NCBI GenBank assembly: GCA_963712905.1 | Contig: CAVQJU010000001.1 | Location: 186,001 to 250,000 of the forward strand | Reading direction: 5' to 3' | Source: CAVQJU01 sp963712905 | GTDB lineage: Bacteria; Acidobacteriota; Vicinamibacteria; Vicinamibacterales; CAVVIG01 | Length of the DNA stretch: 64,000 nt | Shown: in pieces, positions 29,097-37,856 of the stretch | How the letters are laid out: each line of letters begins with the position of its first letter | How positions within the stretch are numbered: the first letter of the stretch is position 1 | Position numbers and translations under genes: made by a program | The notes under the pieces: generated by a model | Seen by the model: the letters and a program-made list of their open reading frames with translations, nothing else | What the model was told of the DNA's origin: nothing | Database searches by the model: none

Positions 29097-30512
29097 ATGA
29101 AACGAAATGGTCTCGCTGTCGTTCTCGCAGGTGTCGTGGGTGTGACCGCGACCGCGCGCGCACAGGCCGGCGGCGCGCAACGTCCGCCGGCAACGCTCAC
29201 CCTCGAGCAGGCGCTCCAGTACGCGCTCGATCACTATCCGACCGTCAGGGCCGCGCTCGAGCAGGTGGGTGCGTCCACGGCCAACGTGAGCGTGGCAAAA
29301 GCCGCCTACCTGCCGCGCTTCGATGCGGTCTGGCAGACGAACCGTGCCACCGCCAACAACATCTTCGGTCAGCTGCTTCCGCAGTCCGTCATTCCCCCGA
29401 TCTCGGGTCCGGTCCTGCCGTCGCCGTCAGGTGAGAGTGTCTGGGGCAGTGCCGTGGGCGGACTCTTGTCCTGGGAGCCGGTCGACTTCGGTCTTCGGAG
29501 CGCCATGGTGCAAGAGGCAGAAGCGGGTGTCGTCCGGGCTCGCGCCGAAGAAGGGCTGACGCGACTCGCCGTACAGAACGCCGTCGGCGGCGCGTTTCTG
29601 GTCGTCGTCAGCGCCCAACAGGCCCTCGCCGCGGCCGACGCCGACGTGCAGCGGCGCGAGGTCCTGGCTCGGGCGGCGCACACCCTGGCGGACAATCAGC
29701 TGCGGCCGGGCGCTGAGGCATCACGCGCAGATGCCGAGCTCGCGGCCGCGCGGACGCGCGCGATCCAGGCACGGGCGGCGGTGACGCTGGGCCAGACGAC
29801 TCTGGCGCGAATGCTCGGCATCCCGGACGGCCAGGCCGGGGTGAACCCGGCGAGGCTGCTGGACGACGTCGCGCTCACGACGACCCCGGCGGTCCCGGCG
29901 CCACAGCATCCGCTCGCGCAATCCGAACACGCGGCTGTCGACCTCGCGCGCGCCAGAGAGATCGTTTTGACCAAGACCGATCGACCGAGGCTCTATCTGC
30001 AATCGACCATCTCCGCACGCGGCAGCGGCGCAAACCCGGACGGCGTCTTTGACGGCGGCGCCGACGGCCTGGGTCTCGACCGCGCCAACTGGGCGGCGGG
30101 TGTGCAGGTCGTCTTCCCGAACCTGTTCGACTTCTCGACCCTGAGGTCGCGCCGCGCCGTAGCGAGTGCCACCACGCGCGCCGAGAGCGCCCGCTACGAC
30201 GAAGCCGTCCTGACCGTCGCGAGCCAGCAGCGAGCGGCAGACGCCATGCTCGAGGCGGCTCGAGCCGTTGCGCAAAACACACCCATCCAGCTCGCCGCAG
30301 CGCGGCAAAGCGAGGCTCAGGCGCGTGCGCGTTACGACGCAGGGCTCGCGGGCATCACCGAAGTCGCTGAGACCCAGAATCTTCTCGCCGGCGCCGAGTA
30401 TCAGGATGCGGCGGCGCGAGTGGACGTGTGGCGCGCGCTGCTGGCGAAAGCCGTGGCGCAGGGCAACCTCGGCGAGTTCGTCGGCCTCCTCCGCGCACCA
30501 GGAGCGCCATAG
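29097..30512 (+). CDS. TolC family outer membrane efflux protein
   Basis: Outer-membrane channel of a tripartite exporter, about 471 residues. Signal peptide MKRNGLAVVLAGVVGVTATA up to ARAQA. Opening repeat LTLEQALQYALDHYPTVRAA and the second repeat with AAARQSEAQARARYDAGLAG and ITEVAETQNLLAGAEYQ are typical of the TolC helical barrel. ATG 29097 is chosen because the signal peptide begins there; a GTG at 29085 is in frame. First gene of an operon with RND pump and adaptor, 2 bp before the pump. Confidence 0.9.
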   Translation: MKRNGLAVVLAGVVGVTATARAQAGGAQRPPATLTLEQALQYALDHYPTVRAALEQVGASTANVSVAKAAYLPRFDAVWQTNRATANNIFGQLLPQSVIPPISGPVLPSPSGESVWGSAVGGLLSWEPVDFGLRSAMVQEAEAGVVRARAEEGLTRLAVQNAVGGAFLVVVSAQQALAAADADVQRREVLARAAHTLADNQLRPGAEASRADAELAAARTRAIQARAAVTLGQTTLARMLGIPDGQAGVNPARLLDDVALTTTPAVPAPQHPLAQSEHAAVDLARAREIVLTKTDRPRLYLQSTISARGSGANPDGVFDGGADGLGLDRANWAAGVQVVFPNLFDFSTLRSRRAVASATTRAESARYDEAVLTVASQQRAADAMLEAARAVAQNTPIQLAAARQSEAQARARYDAGLAGITEVAETQNLLAGAEYQDAAARVDVWRALLAKAVAQGNLGEFVGLLRAPGAP

Positions 30513-30514
30513 CC

Positions 30515-33500
30515 GTGTGGTTGATCCGGGCGGCGCTTCGGCGACCCATCACGGTCCTCGTCGCGATCATCGCGATCGCGCTTGCGGCCGGATTCGCCGT
30601 CAGCCGGATGCGGGCGGACATCTTTCCCGATCTCGATCTGCCGGTCATCTACGTGGCCCAGCCGTACGGCGGCATGAGCCCCGCGCAGATGGAAGGCTTC
30701 ATCACGTACTACTACGAGTACCACTTCCTGTACATCAACGGCATCGAGAGCGTCGAGTCGAAGTCGATTCAGAACACGTCGCTGCTGAAGCTCACGTTTC
30801 ATCCAGGCACGGACATGGCGGAGGCCCTGGCGCAGACGATTGGATACGTCAACCGCGCCCGGGCTTTCATGCCGCCCGGCACCGTCGGTCCGTTCGTCAT
30901 GCGTTTCGACGCCGGCACCGTGCCGGTCGGGTATCTCGTCTTCAGGAGCGACACCCGCAGCTTGGGAGAGATCCAGGATCTGGCGCTCAACCGCGTCCGG
31001 CCGCAGTTTGCGACGCTCCCTGGCTTGACGTCGCCGCCGCCGTTCGGCGGCAGTCAGCGCACGATCGTCATCCGCGTGGATCCCGATCGCCTGCGTTCGT
31101 ACGGCATGGCGCCAGACGATGTCATTCGGGCGGTGACTACCGGCAACGTCATCATGCCCTCCGGGAGCGTCAACATCGGCGACGAAACGCGCATTTCGCC
31201 GATGAACTCCGTGGTCGGGCCCATCAGCGATCTGCTCGAACTGCCGATTCGCAGCGGCGCCGGCACGCCCGTCTCCATTCGCGACGTCGGCTCCGTGAGC
31301 GACAGCACCGACATTCCGACAGCGTATGCCCTGGTGAACGGCCGGCGGGCGGTCTACATCCCGGTCACCAAGCGTCCGGATGCGTCAACCCTGAGCGTCG
31401 TGAGCGAGGTCAAAGCCAATCTCGGTCGATTTCAGGCACTCGTGCCCGACGACATCACGGTGTCCTACGAGCTGGACCAGTCGCGGAACGTCTCTGCCGC
31501 GCTCGAGTCCGTGCTGCGGGAAGCGGTGCTCGGTGCGCTCCTGACCGGACTCGTTGTGCTGGTGTTCCTGCGCGACTGGCGAAGCGCGGCGATTGTCGTG
31601 ATCACCATCCCGTTCGCGCTGCTGGCGGCCGTCGTCGCGCTCTGGGGCGCGGGACAGACGATCAACATCATGACGCTGGGCGGCCTGGCCCTGGCCGTCG
31701 GCATCCTCGTCGATGAGGCGACGGTGGCAATCGAAAACATTCACACCCACCTCTCGCGCGGGACGCCGCCCGCGCGTGCCGTGCTCGACGCGAGCGGGGA
31801 GGTGGTGGTGCCGCGACTGCTCGCCATGTTGTCCGTGGTCGCCGTGTTCGTGCCGTCCTTCTTCATGACGGGCGTGTCGCGATCGCTGTTCGTGCCCCTC
31901 TCGCTCGCCGTCGGCTTCGCGATGATCGCGTCGTTCTTCCTCTCGAGTGCGCTGGTGCCCGTGCTCTCGGTCTGGTGGCTGCGAAAGGGCCATCGCACTC
32001 GCGAAGCGGAACCGCGCGCCGCCGACTGGGTCGAGCGCCTCCGCAATCGGCTCGCAGCGCTGCTTCAACGGGCGGCCCCCGTGCGCGGTCTCCTGGTAAC
32101 GGCCTATCTTGTTGTCGCTGTCGGCGTCGTGATAACGGTCGGGACGGCCCTGGGCCGCGAGATTTTCCCGCCGAGCGGCGTGAAGGCCTTTCAGCTTCGG
32201 TTTCGCGCGCCTGCAGGGACGAAGTTCGAGTCGACGGAGCGCCTGGGCCGCGACGTCCTGGACGTCATCCGCGAGACGGCAGGCGCCGCCAACATCGACA
32301 TCACCCTCGGCTACGTCGGCGTGCAGCCCTCGTCGTACCCGATCAACACGATCTTCCTCTGGACCAGCGGCTCCCATGAAGGGGTGCTGCAGGTCGCGCT
32401 CAGGCCGGACGCGCCTGTGAAGCTCGAGGCGCTTCAGGAGAAACTCCGCCAGGCCTTTCATGACAGGTTTCCCGATGCGCAATTCTCATTCGAGCCCGGC
32501 GACATCGTCAGCCGGATCATGAACTTCAGCGCGCCGACGCCGGTGGAAGTCGCCGTGATGGGCCCGGACTTTGCCGCGAGCCGGAAGTTCGCGACGAAGG
32601 TCAGGAACGAATTGTCGCAGATCGGATCGCTGCGCGACCTGCAGTTCGGCCAGACGCTCGACTATCCGGCCATCCAGGTGAACGTCAACCGTCAGATGGC
32701 GGGACAACTCGGTGTCACGGTCGATCAGGTGGGCCGGTCGTTCGCCGCCGCGACATCGTCCAGCCGCTTTGTCGCGCCGAATTACTGGGCGGACCCTCGT
32801 ACCGGCATCGCCTTCCAGGTGCAGGTGGAGGTACCACAGCCGCGGATGACGACGCTCGAGGATCTGCGCGTCGTGCCGGTGTCAGCCGGAGGCATCGCAA
32901 AGCCGCTGCTCGGCGACCTGGCGCGTATCGAGAACGCGACGATCGTCGGCGAATACGACCGGATCAACGGAGAGCGGCTGGTCACGCTGACCGCGAATGT
33001 CGCGGGAGAGGATCTGGGCCGAGTGCTCGGCCAGGTGAACACGGCGATTCGGCGGGCGGGCGAACCGCCCCGCGGCGCCAGCGTGACGATACGCGGGCAG
33101 ATCGCAGCGATGAGGGAGACGTTCACCAACATTGCGGGTGGGCTCATCGTGGCCGTGGTTGTGATCTTTCTGCTCCTGGCCGCCAATTTCCAGTCGCTTC
33201 GGCTCGCCTTCGTCGTCGTCTCGACCGTGCCGGCGGTGCTCGCGGGGGTGGTCGTTGCCCTCCGGCTGACGGCGACAACGTTGAATGTCCAGTCGTTCAT
33301 GGGCGCCATCATGGCGATCGGTGTGGCCGTCGCGAACGCGATCCTGCTCGTCACGTTTGCCGAGCAGTCGCGCCGGCAGGGGGAGTCTCCGCTTCAGACC
33401 GCCATTCACGCGGCGCGCGCGCGCCTCCGTCCCGTCCTGATGACGAGCGCCGCCATGATTGCAGGAATGATCCCGATGGCGCTCGCCATCGGGGAAGGCG

Positions 33501-33676
33501 CCGAGGCGACGGCGCCGCTCGGGCGCGCCGTCATCGGGGGCCTGGCGGCGGCGACTCTGGCCACCCTGATCGTGCTGCCTTCCGTGTACTCGTTGGTCCA
33601 GCAGTCGGCGAGCCCTGCGTCGCCGTCGCTCGATCCGGACGACCCGGAGAGCGCTTTCCGAACACAACCGGGCTGA
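30515..33676 (+). CDS. RND efflux pump permease
   Basis: Inner-membrane proton-driven pump of the AcrB/HAE1 superfamily, about 1053 residues. N-terminal VWLIRAALRRPITVLVAIIA, duplicated halves with TM bundles, porter segments such as SYELDQSRNVSAALESVLRE, and the TM4 proton-relay region LALAVGILVDEATVAIENIH, where Asp-Glu replaces the usual Asp-Asp. The second half includes VNRQMAGQLGVTVDQVGRSF and TFAEQSRRQGESPLQTAIHA. Start is GTG 30515 right after the TolC stop. Uninterrupted over 3.2 kb, unlike several neighbours. Substrate unknown. Confidence 0.93.
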   Translation: MWLIRAALRRPITVLVAIIAIALAAGFAVSRMRADIFPDLDLPVIYVAQPYGGMSPAQMEGFITYYYEYHFLYINGIESVESKSIQNTSLLKLTFHPGTDMAEALAQTIGYVNRARAFMPPGTVGPFVMRFDAGTVPVGYLVFRSDTRSLGEIQDLALNRVRPQFATLPGLTSPPPFGGSQRTIVIRVDPDRLRSYGMAPDDVIRAVTTGNVIMPSGSVNIGDETRISPMNSVVGPISDLLELPIRSGAGTPVSIRDVGSVSDSTDIPTAYALVNGRRAVYIPVTKRPDASTLSVVSEVKANLGRFQALVPDDITVSYELDQSRNVSAALESVLREAVLGALLTGLVVLVFLRDWRSAAIVVITIPFALLAAVVALWGAGQTINIMTLGGLALAVGILVDEATVAIENIHTHLSRGTPPARAVLDASGEVVVPRLLAMLSVVAVFVPSFFMTGVSRSLFVPLSLAVGFAMIASFFLSSALVPVLSVWWLRKGHRTREAEPRAADWVERLRNRLAALLQRAAPVRGLLVTAYLVVAVGVVITVGTALGREIFPPSGVKAFQLRFRAPAGTKFESTERLGRDVLDVIRETAGAANIDITLGYVGVQPSSYPINTIFLWTSGSHEGVLQVALRPDAPVKLEALQEKLRQAFHDRFPDAQFSFEPGDIVSRIMNFSAPTPVEVAVMGPDFAASRKFATKVRNELSQIGSLRDLQFGQTLDYPAIQVNVNRQMAGQLGVTVDQVGRSFAAATSSSRFVAPNYWADPRTGIAFQVQVEVPQPRMTTLEDLRVVPVSAGGIAKPLLGDLARIENATIVGEYDRINGERLVTLTANVAGEDLGRVLGQVNTAIRRAGEPPRGASVTIRGQIAAMRETFTNIAGGLIVAVVVIFLLLAANFQSLRLAFVVVSTVPAVLAGVVVALRLTATTLNVQSFMGAIMAIGVAVANAILLVTFAEQSRRQGESPLQTAIHAARARLRPVLMTSAAMIAGMIPMALAIGEGAEATAPLGRAVIGGLAAATLATLIVLPSVYSLVQQSASPASPSLDPDDPESAFRTQPG

Positions 33677-33678
33677 CT

Positions 33679-34896
33679 ATGACAACGGCGAAGAGTGACA
33701 TCGTGCGCGTCTGGTCCATTCTCGGCATCGTGTGTGCGGCATCGATGGCTGCTGCGTGCGGCGGTGGCGGTGGCTCTTCTCGCGCCGCGCCGGTCACGGC
33801 GGCGGCCGGCCCTGCCGCTATTGACGTGGTTCGCGTCCGCGAGCAACCTCTTGACGTGCCACTGTCCCTGCCCGGCGAGTTGACGGCGTTTCAGTCGGTC
33901 GCCATGTTTCCGAGGGTCACCGGATTCGTGAAAGCCATCAACGTGGATCGTGGCTCCAAAGTCCGCGCGGGGGAGCTGCTGGCCTCGCTCGAAGCGCCCG
34001 AGCTCGTGGCGCAGCGGTCGGAGGCGCAATCGAAACTGCAGGGGGCAGAGGCCCAGCGTTCGGTGGCTCGTGCAAAGGCTGACGCTGACAAAGGTACGTT
34101 CGCCAGGCTCAAGGCCGCGTCGGCGACGCCGGGCGTGGTGGCCGGAAATGACGTGATGATCGCGGAAAAGACCGCGGATGCGAGCGCGGACCAGGTGCTC
34201 GCCGCCGAGCAGGGCGTCGAAGCGGCCCGGCAGGCGCTCGACGCCGTTCGCGACATGGAAGGGTATCTGCGGATGACGGCCCCGTTCGCAGGCGTGATCA
34301 CCGAACGGAACGTGCACCCCGGGGCCCTCGTCGGACCTTCGACGAGCGGCTCGGGCGCGACGCCGTTGCTGCGGCTCGTCGACACTTCCCGGCTACGGCT
34401 CGTCGTACCTGTCCCCGAAGCCTACACCGCCGAGATGCGCCCCGGCGCCGCGATTCGGTTTACAGTGGATGCATATCCCGGGCACAGTTTCTCAGGTAAG
34501 GTCGCGCGCATCGCGCAGGCCGTGGATGTCAGCACGCGAACGATGGCGGTCGAGTTGGACGTGCCAAACTCCGACGGCCGCCTCGCGCCGGGGACTTTCT
34601 GTCAGGTGCAATGGCCGGTTCGACGCTCGGGACCCTCGTTGTTCGTGCCGAGCGCGAGCATCGCGACCACGACGGATCGGACGTTCGTGATCCGCATCCG
34701 CAATGGCAAGACGGAGTGGATTGACGTGAGGACCGGCCTCACATCGGGAGCCTTGGTGGAGGTGTTTGGCGATCTGCGAGCCGGCGACGAGATCGCGGGG
34801 CGCGGCACCGACGAGTTGCGTCCCGGGACTGACGTGCGGCCGCGGGAGAGCAAGCCGGCTGCCTGGGTTCTGGAGTACAAGAGTAACGATGCCTGA
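33679..34896 (+). CDS. RND periplasmic adaptor lipoprotein (MFP)
   Basis: Membrane-fusion protein linking pump and TolC, 405 residues. Lipobox ASMAAAC (Cys27) after a hydrophobic segment, so it is anchored in the inner membrane. Biotinyl-lipoyl halves FVKAINVDRGSKVRAGELLA and MTAPFAGVITERNVHPGALV flank an alpha-helical hairpin with many Ala, Glu and Lys. The beta-barrel domain follows (PVPEAYTAEMRPGAAIRFTV). It starts 2 bp after the pump stop and overlaps the PadR gene by 8 bp. Confidence 0.92.
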   Translation: MTTAKSDIVRVWSILGIVCAASMAAACGGGGGSSRAAPVTAAAGPAAIDVVRVREQPLDVPLSLPGELTAFQSVAMFPRVTGFVKAINVDRGSKVRAGELLASLEAPELVAQRSEAQSKLQGAEAQRSVARAKADADKGTFARLKAASATPGVVAGNDVMIAEKTADASADQVLAAEQGVEAARQALDAVRDMEGYLRMTAPFAGVITERNVHPGALVGPSTSGSGATPLLRLVDTSRLRLVVPVPEAYTAEMRPGAAIRFTVDAYPGHSFSGKVARIAQAVDVSTRTMAVELDVPNSDGRLAPGTFCQVQWPVRRSGPSLFVPSASIATTTDRTFVIRIRNGKTEWIDVRTGLTSGALVEVFGDLRAGDEIAGRGTDELRPGTDVRPRESKPAAWVLEYKSNDA

Positions 34897-35269
34897 CCCC
34901 GTCGTCCGCGAGTTCCTGCTGGGATTCTGGAAGATCCACATCCTGCACCATGCTGAAGAGCAAGGTGTCTACGGGCAATGGATGCTGGAGGAGTTGCAGC
35001 GACACGGCTACCGGCTGAGTCCAGGCACGCTGTACCCGTTGCTGGCCAGAATGGCTCGCCGGGGATGGCTCCGTTCGACGGAACCGAAGCGATCGCGCGG
35101 CGCGAGGGTGTACCGGATTACGCCGGCAGGGGCCGAAGTCTTGAAGCGTCTGCGCGCGTCATTGGCCGAACTGCAGCATGAAGTGGGACCGCGTCGTGCA
35201 CGCGTCTCGCGCCCGAGCGCGCGAACGTCCAACTCGCGGAAAACGAAATCGACTCGGGAGTCACGTTGA
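34889..35269 (+). CDS. PadR family transcriptional regulator
   Basis: Winged-helix regulator with the PadR core: FLLGFWKIHILHHAEEQGVY, GYRLSPGTLYPLLARMARRG and RVYRITPAGAEVLKRLRASL. 126 residues with a basic tail (RPSARTSNSRKTKSTRESR). The ATG lies within the adaptor gene, so translation is coupled. PadR proteins usually repress the adjacent exporter and are released by its substrate; a candidate dyad operator is found at 29019-29048. Confidence 0.9.
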   Translation: MPDPVVREFLLGFWKIHILHHAEEQGVYGQWMLEELQRHGYRLSPGTLYPLLARMARRGWLRSTEPKRSRGARVYRITPAGAEVLKRLRASLAELQHEVGPRRARVSRPSARTSNSRKTKSTRESR

Positions 35270-35865
35270 TGACGTTACCCGTCTGCCTCCTGACGTTGGT
35301 GGCGGTGGCCGCCATGGCTGGACAGACGTCGTCCCGGGACGAATTGATTAATCGACTACGCCAGGGTGGCTATGTCCTGGTCATGCGCCATGCGAGCTCG
35401 CCGCGCGAGGTGCCTTCGAGTGACGTCGCGAACGCAGACAACACGAAGCTGGAACGTCAGCTGGACGAGGCTGGACGCAGGGGCGCGACGACGATGGGCG
35501 AGGCCATCCGTGCTCTTCGGATCCCGATAGGCATCGTGCTCACCAGTCCTGCCTACCGCGCGATGGAGACGGTCAGGCTCGCCCGGCTCGACTCGCCAAC
35601 AACCGTGAGCGAGCTCGGCGACGGCGGCCAGAGCATGCAGGGCATCACCGAGGCGCAGGCAGCCTGGCTGCGGGCGCGCGTGACGGAGACGCCTCGATCC
35701 GGCAATACCATCCTGGTGACGCACCAGCCAAACCTGTCACGTGCGTTTCCCGATTGGGGATCCTCCGTCGCCGACGGAGAAACGGTGATCCTTCGGCCGG
35801 ACGGGAAGGGTGCGTCCGCTCTCGTTGGACGAGTCCCTATCGAGGAGTGGTCGCGCCTCCGGTAA
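35269..35865 (+). CDS. exported histidine phosphatase family protein
   Basis: 198 residues with a short signal peptide (MTLPVCLLTLVAVAAMAGQT). Catalytic motif VLVMRHASSPRE has RHA in place of RHG; the distal catalytic His is in ILVTHQPNLSRAF. RGATTMGEAIRALRIPIG and SPAYRAMETVRLA are typical. ATG 35269 overlaps the PadR stop by one base (TGATG), so it belongs to the efflux operon. Periplasmic location is likely; substrate unknown. Confidence 0.85.
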   Translation: MTLPVCLLTLVAVAAMAGQTSSRDELINRLRQGGYVLVMRHASSPREVPSSDVANADNTKLERQLDEAGRRGATTMGEAIRALRIPIGIVLTSPAYRAMETVRLARLDSPTTVSELGDGGQSMQGITEAQAAWLRARVTETPRSGNTILVTHQPNLSRAFPDWGSSVADGETVILRPDGKGASALVGRVPIEEWSRLR

Positions 35866-35925
35866 GGAGGTGCCGCAACTTGTCCGGATTACGCAGACGG
35901 TGAGACGGGATAGGGCTCCGGAATG

Positions 35926-37239
35926 TCACCCAGGTTCACAGGCGTCAGCCCGTGCGAGGAGAAATGCCCTTTCCCGCGCGTTGCGGGCCAGCGTGGCCGC
36001 AGCCTTGAATTCTGAACGCGCCTCGGCCAGTCGACCGGCCCGGAACAGAAAGTCGCCCCTCGCCGCCGGCAATGGCGCGTAGTCGCGCAGGGCGGCGGTG
36101 TCGGCGATCTCGTCCACCAGTCTGAGGCCCGCTTCGGGCCCGAAGGCCATGCTGTGGGCGATCGCGCGATTGAGATCGACCACGGGCGAGGGCGCCGCGA
36201 CGCGCAGCCGGTCGTAGAGCGCGGCAATGCGCGGCCAGTCAGTATCGGCGGCCCGGCGCGCGCGGGCGTGGCACGCGGCGAGCGCGGCTTGCAGCACGTA
36301 GGGGCCCACATCTCCCTCCTTCGGGCCAAGCGCTTCGGCGCGGGCCAGCGCAGCGAGGCCCCGGCTGATCAGCAAATGGTCCCAGCGTGCGCGATCCTGC
36401 TCGGTGATGGGTATGAAGGCGCCGTCCGGCCCGGTGCGCGCCTTATGGCGCGACGCCTGGATCTCCATCAGGGCCAGGAGGCTGAGCACTTCGGCATCCT
36501 CGGGCATCAGACCGGCCAGTATGCGGCCGAGCCGTTGAGCCTCCAGGCACAGGCCCGGCCGGACAAGGTCGTCGCCCGCCGTGGCTGCATAGCCTTCATT
36601 GAAAATGAGGTAGACGACCTCCAGCACCGAGGGCAGCCGCGCCGCCAGTTCGGCCCCGCGCGGAACCTCGAAGGTCAATCCGGCCTTTGCGATCGCCTTC
36701 TTTGCGCGGACGATCCGCTGCGCGATCGTAGCCTCGCTCGACAGGAAGGCGCGGGCGATCTCGTCCGTCGTCAGGCCGCCGACCACCTTGAGGGTGAGCG
36801 CCGCCCGAGCGTCGGGCGACAGCATGGGGTGGCAGGCCGTGAAGATGAGGCCCAGCAGCTCGTCGCCGAGATCGTCGTCCATGGCCGCTTCGATCGCCTC
36901 GGCTGAGCCGGCGCGCGTGACGTTGCCGTACCCGGGGCTGTACCCGGGCAGCGTCCGCACGATCTCTTCGTGCTTGCGCTCGCGCATCTTGTCGCGCCGG
37001 AGGGCGTCGAGTGCGAAGCGTTTGGCGACAGTCATCAGCCAGGCGCCCGGATTGGCCGGAACGCCGGTCCTCGGCCACTCGGACAGGGCGGCGACCAGTG
37101 CGTCCTGCGCCAGCTCCTCGGCAAGATCGACACTCCGCACCAAGCGGGCCAGGCCCGCGATGAGCCTGGCCCGTTCGATGCGAAAGGTCGCCTCTACTGC
37201 TTGATGCGTTTCCGCCTGGTGCGTCTCGCCTGCGGCCAC
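35926..37239 (-). CDS. ECF42-type RNA polymerase sigma factor with C-terminal TPR-like extension
   Basis: 437 residues. Sigma-2 (RLVRSVDLAEELAQDALVAA, PGAWLMTVAKRFALDALRRD) and sigma-4 (GLTTDEIARAFLSSEATIAQ) are followed by a 230-residue helical extension with EVVYLIFNEGYAATAGDDLV, VDLNRAIAHSMAFGPEAGLR and GDFLFRAGRLAEARSEF. This is the ECF42 architecture, known to lack an anti-sigma factor and to be linked to DGPF (YCII-like) genes, as here. The C-terminal domain is required for activity in studied members. Confidence 0.9.
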   Translation of the reverse strand: MAAGETHQAETHQAVEATFRIERARLIAGLARLVRSVDLAEELAQDALVAALSEWPRTGVPANPGAWLMTVAKRFALDALRRDKMRERKHEEIVRTLPGYSPGYGNVTRAGSAEAIEAAMDDDLGDELLGLIFTACHPMLSPDARAALTLKVVGGLTTDEIARAFLSSEATIAQRIVRAKKAIAKAGLTFEVPRGAELAARLPSVLEVVYLIFNEGYAATAGDDLVRPGLCLEAQRLGRILAGLMPEDAEVLSLLALMEIQASRHKARTGPDGAFIPITEQDRARWDHLLISRGLAALARAEALGPKEGDVGPYVLQAALAACHARARRAADTDWPRIAALYDRLRVAAPSPVVDLNRAIAHSMAFGPEAGLRLVDEIADTAALRDYAPLPAARGDFLFRAGRLAEARSEFKAAATLARNARERAFLLARADACEPG

Positions 37240-37325
37240 ACCGCATTTTCGGCCAGGGCCGCACGAGACACAACCCGGCCTGCCGCGCCGAAGCTCGGTA
37301 ACGAGCCGCCGAGCGAAGGCGGGTA

Positions 37326-37763
37326 TCAGGCGACGCCGAGCTTCCCGCGCTCCCCGTCACGGGGCGCCGCGAGCTCCTCGGCCGTCATGAACTCGGCCAG
37401 ATCCTCCGCCTCGTAGAACGGCCGGATTTCCATCTCGCTCTTCCTGCCCGGCATGGGATTGGGGGCGCGCTTCGCCCAGGCCATCGCCTCGTCCATGTCC
37501 TTGACCTCCCAGATCGAGAAGCCGGCGACCAGCTCGCGGGTTTCGGCGAACGGCCCGTCGATGACCGTGCGGCGGGGACCATCGAAGACGAGGCGCTTGG
37601 CCTGAGCGCCGTTCTTGAGGCCGGCGGCGGCCACGAAGACGCCGGCCTTGACCAGCTCTTCGGTAAACCTGTCCATCGCCGCGAACGCCTCAAGCTGCTC
37701 TGGCGTGGGGGGGCCGTCCATTTTGCTGCCCTCAGTGGTTTTCGCGAACACCATCACCCGCAT
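37326..37763 (-). CDS. DGPF/YCII-related domain protein
   Basis: 145 residues from ATG 37763 (MRVMVFAKTTEGSK). The family motif is RTVIDGPFAETRELVAGFSI, containing DGPF. FTEELVKAGVFVAAAGLKNG and KSEMEIRPFYEAEDLAEFM are typical. Such proteins are the constant genomic neighbours and targets of ECF42 sigma factors; some members are thought to be small oxidoreductase-like or ligand-binding proteins, but activity is unproven. Lies between the exporter and the sigma gene. Confidence 0.88.
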   Translation of the reverse strand: MRVMVFAKTTEGSKMDGPPTPEQLEAFAAMDRFTEELVKAGVFVAAAGLKNGAQAKRLVFDGPRRTVIDGPFAETRELVAGFSIWEVKDMDEAMAWAKRAPNPMPGRKSEMEIRPFYEAEDLAEFMTAEELAAPRDGERGKLGVA

Positions 37764-37856
37764 CGTCTGCCTCCTTGTTTGAGCCGGCCCTTCTTGGCGT
37801 CTCATTGATACGACGAACGAGCTTGCTCAAAATCGACATCCTTCTTTCCCTCTCGT

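Noticed and set aside
31385..32482. 365-residue minus-strand frame
   Set aside because: Lies inside the intact RND pump gene; His/Arg/Asp-rich shadow composition without motifs.
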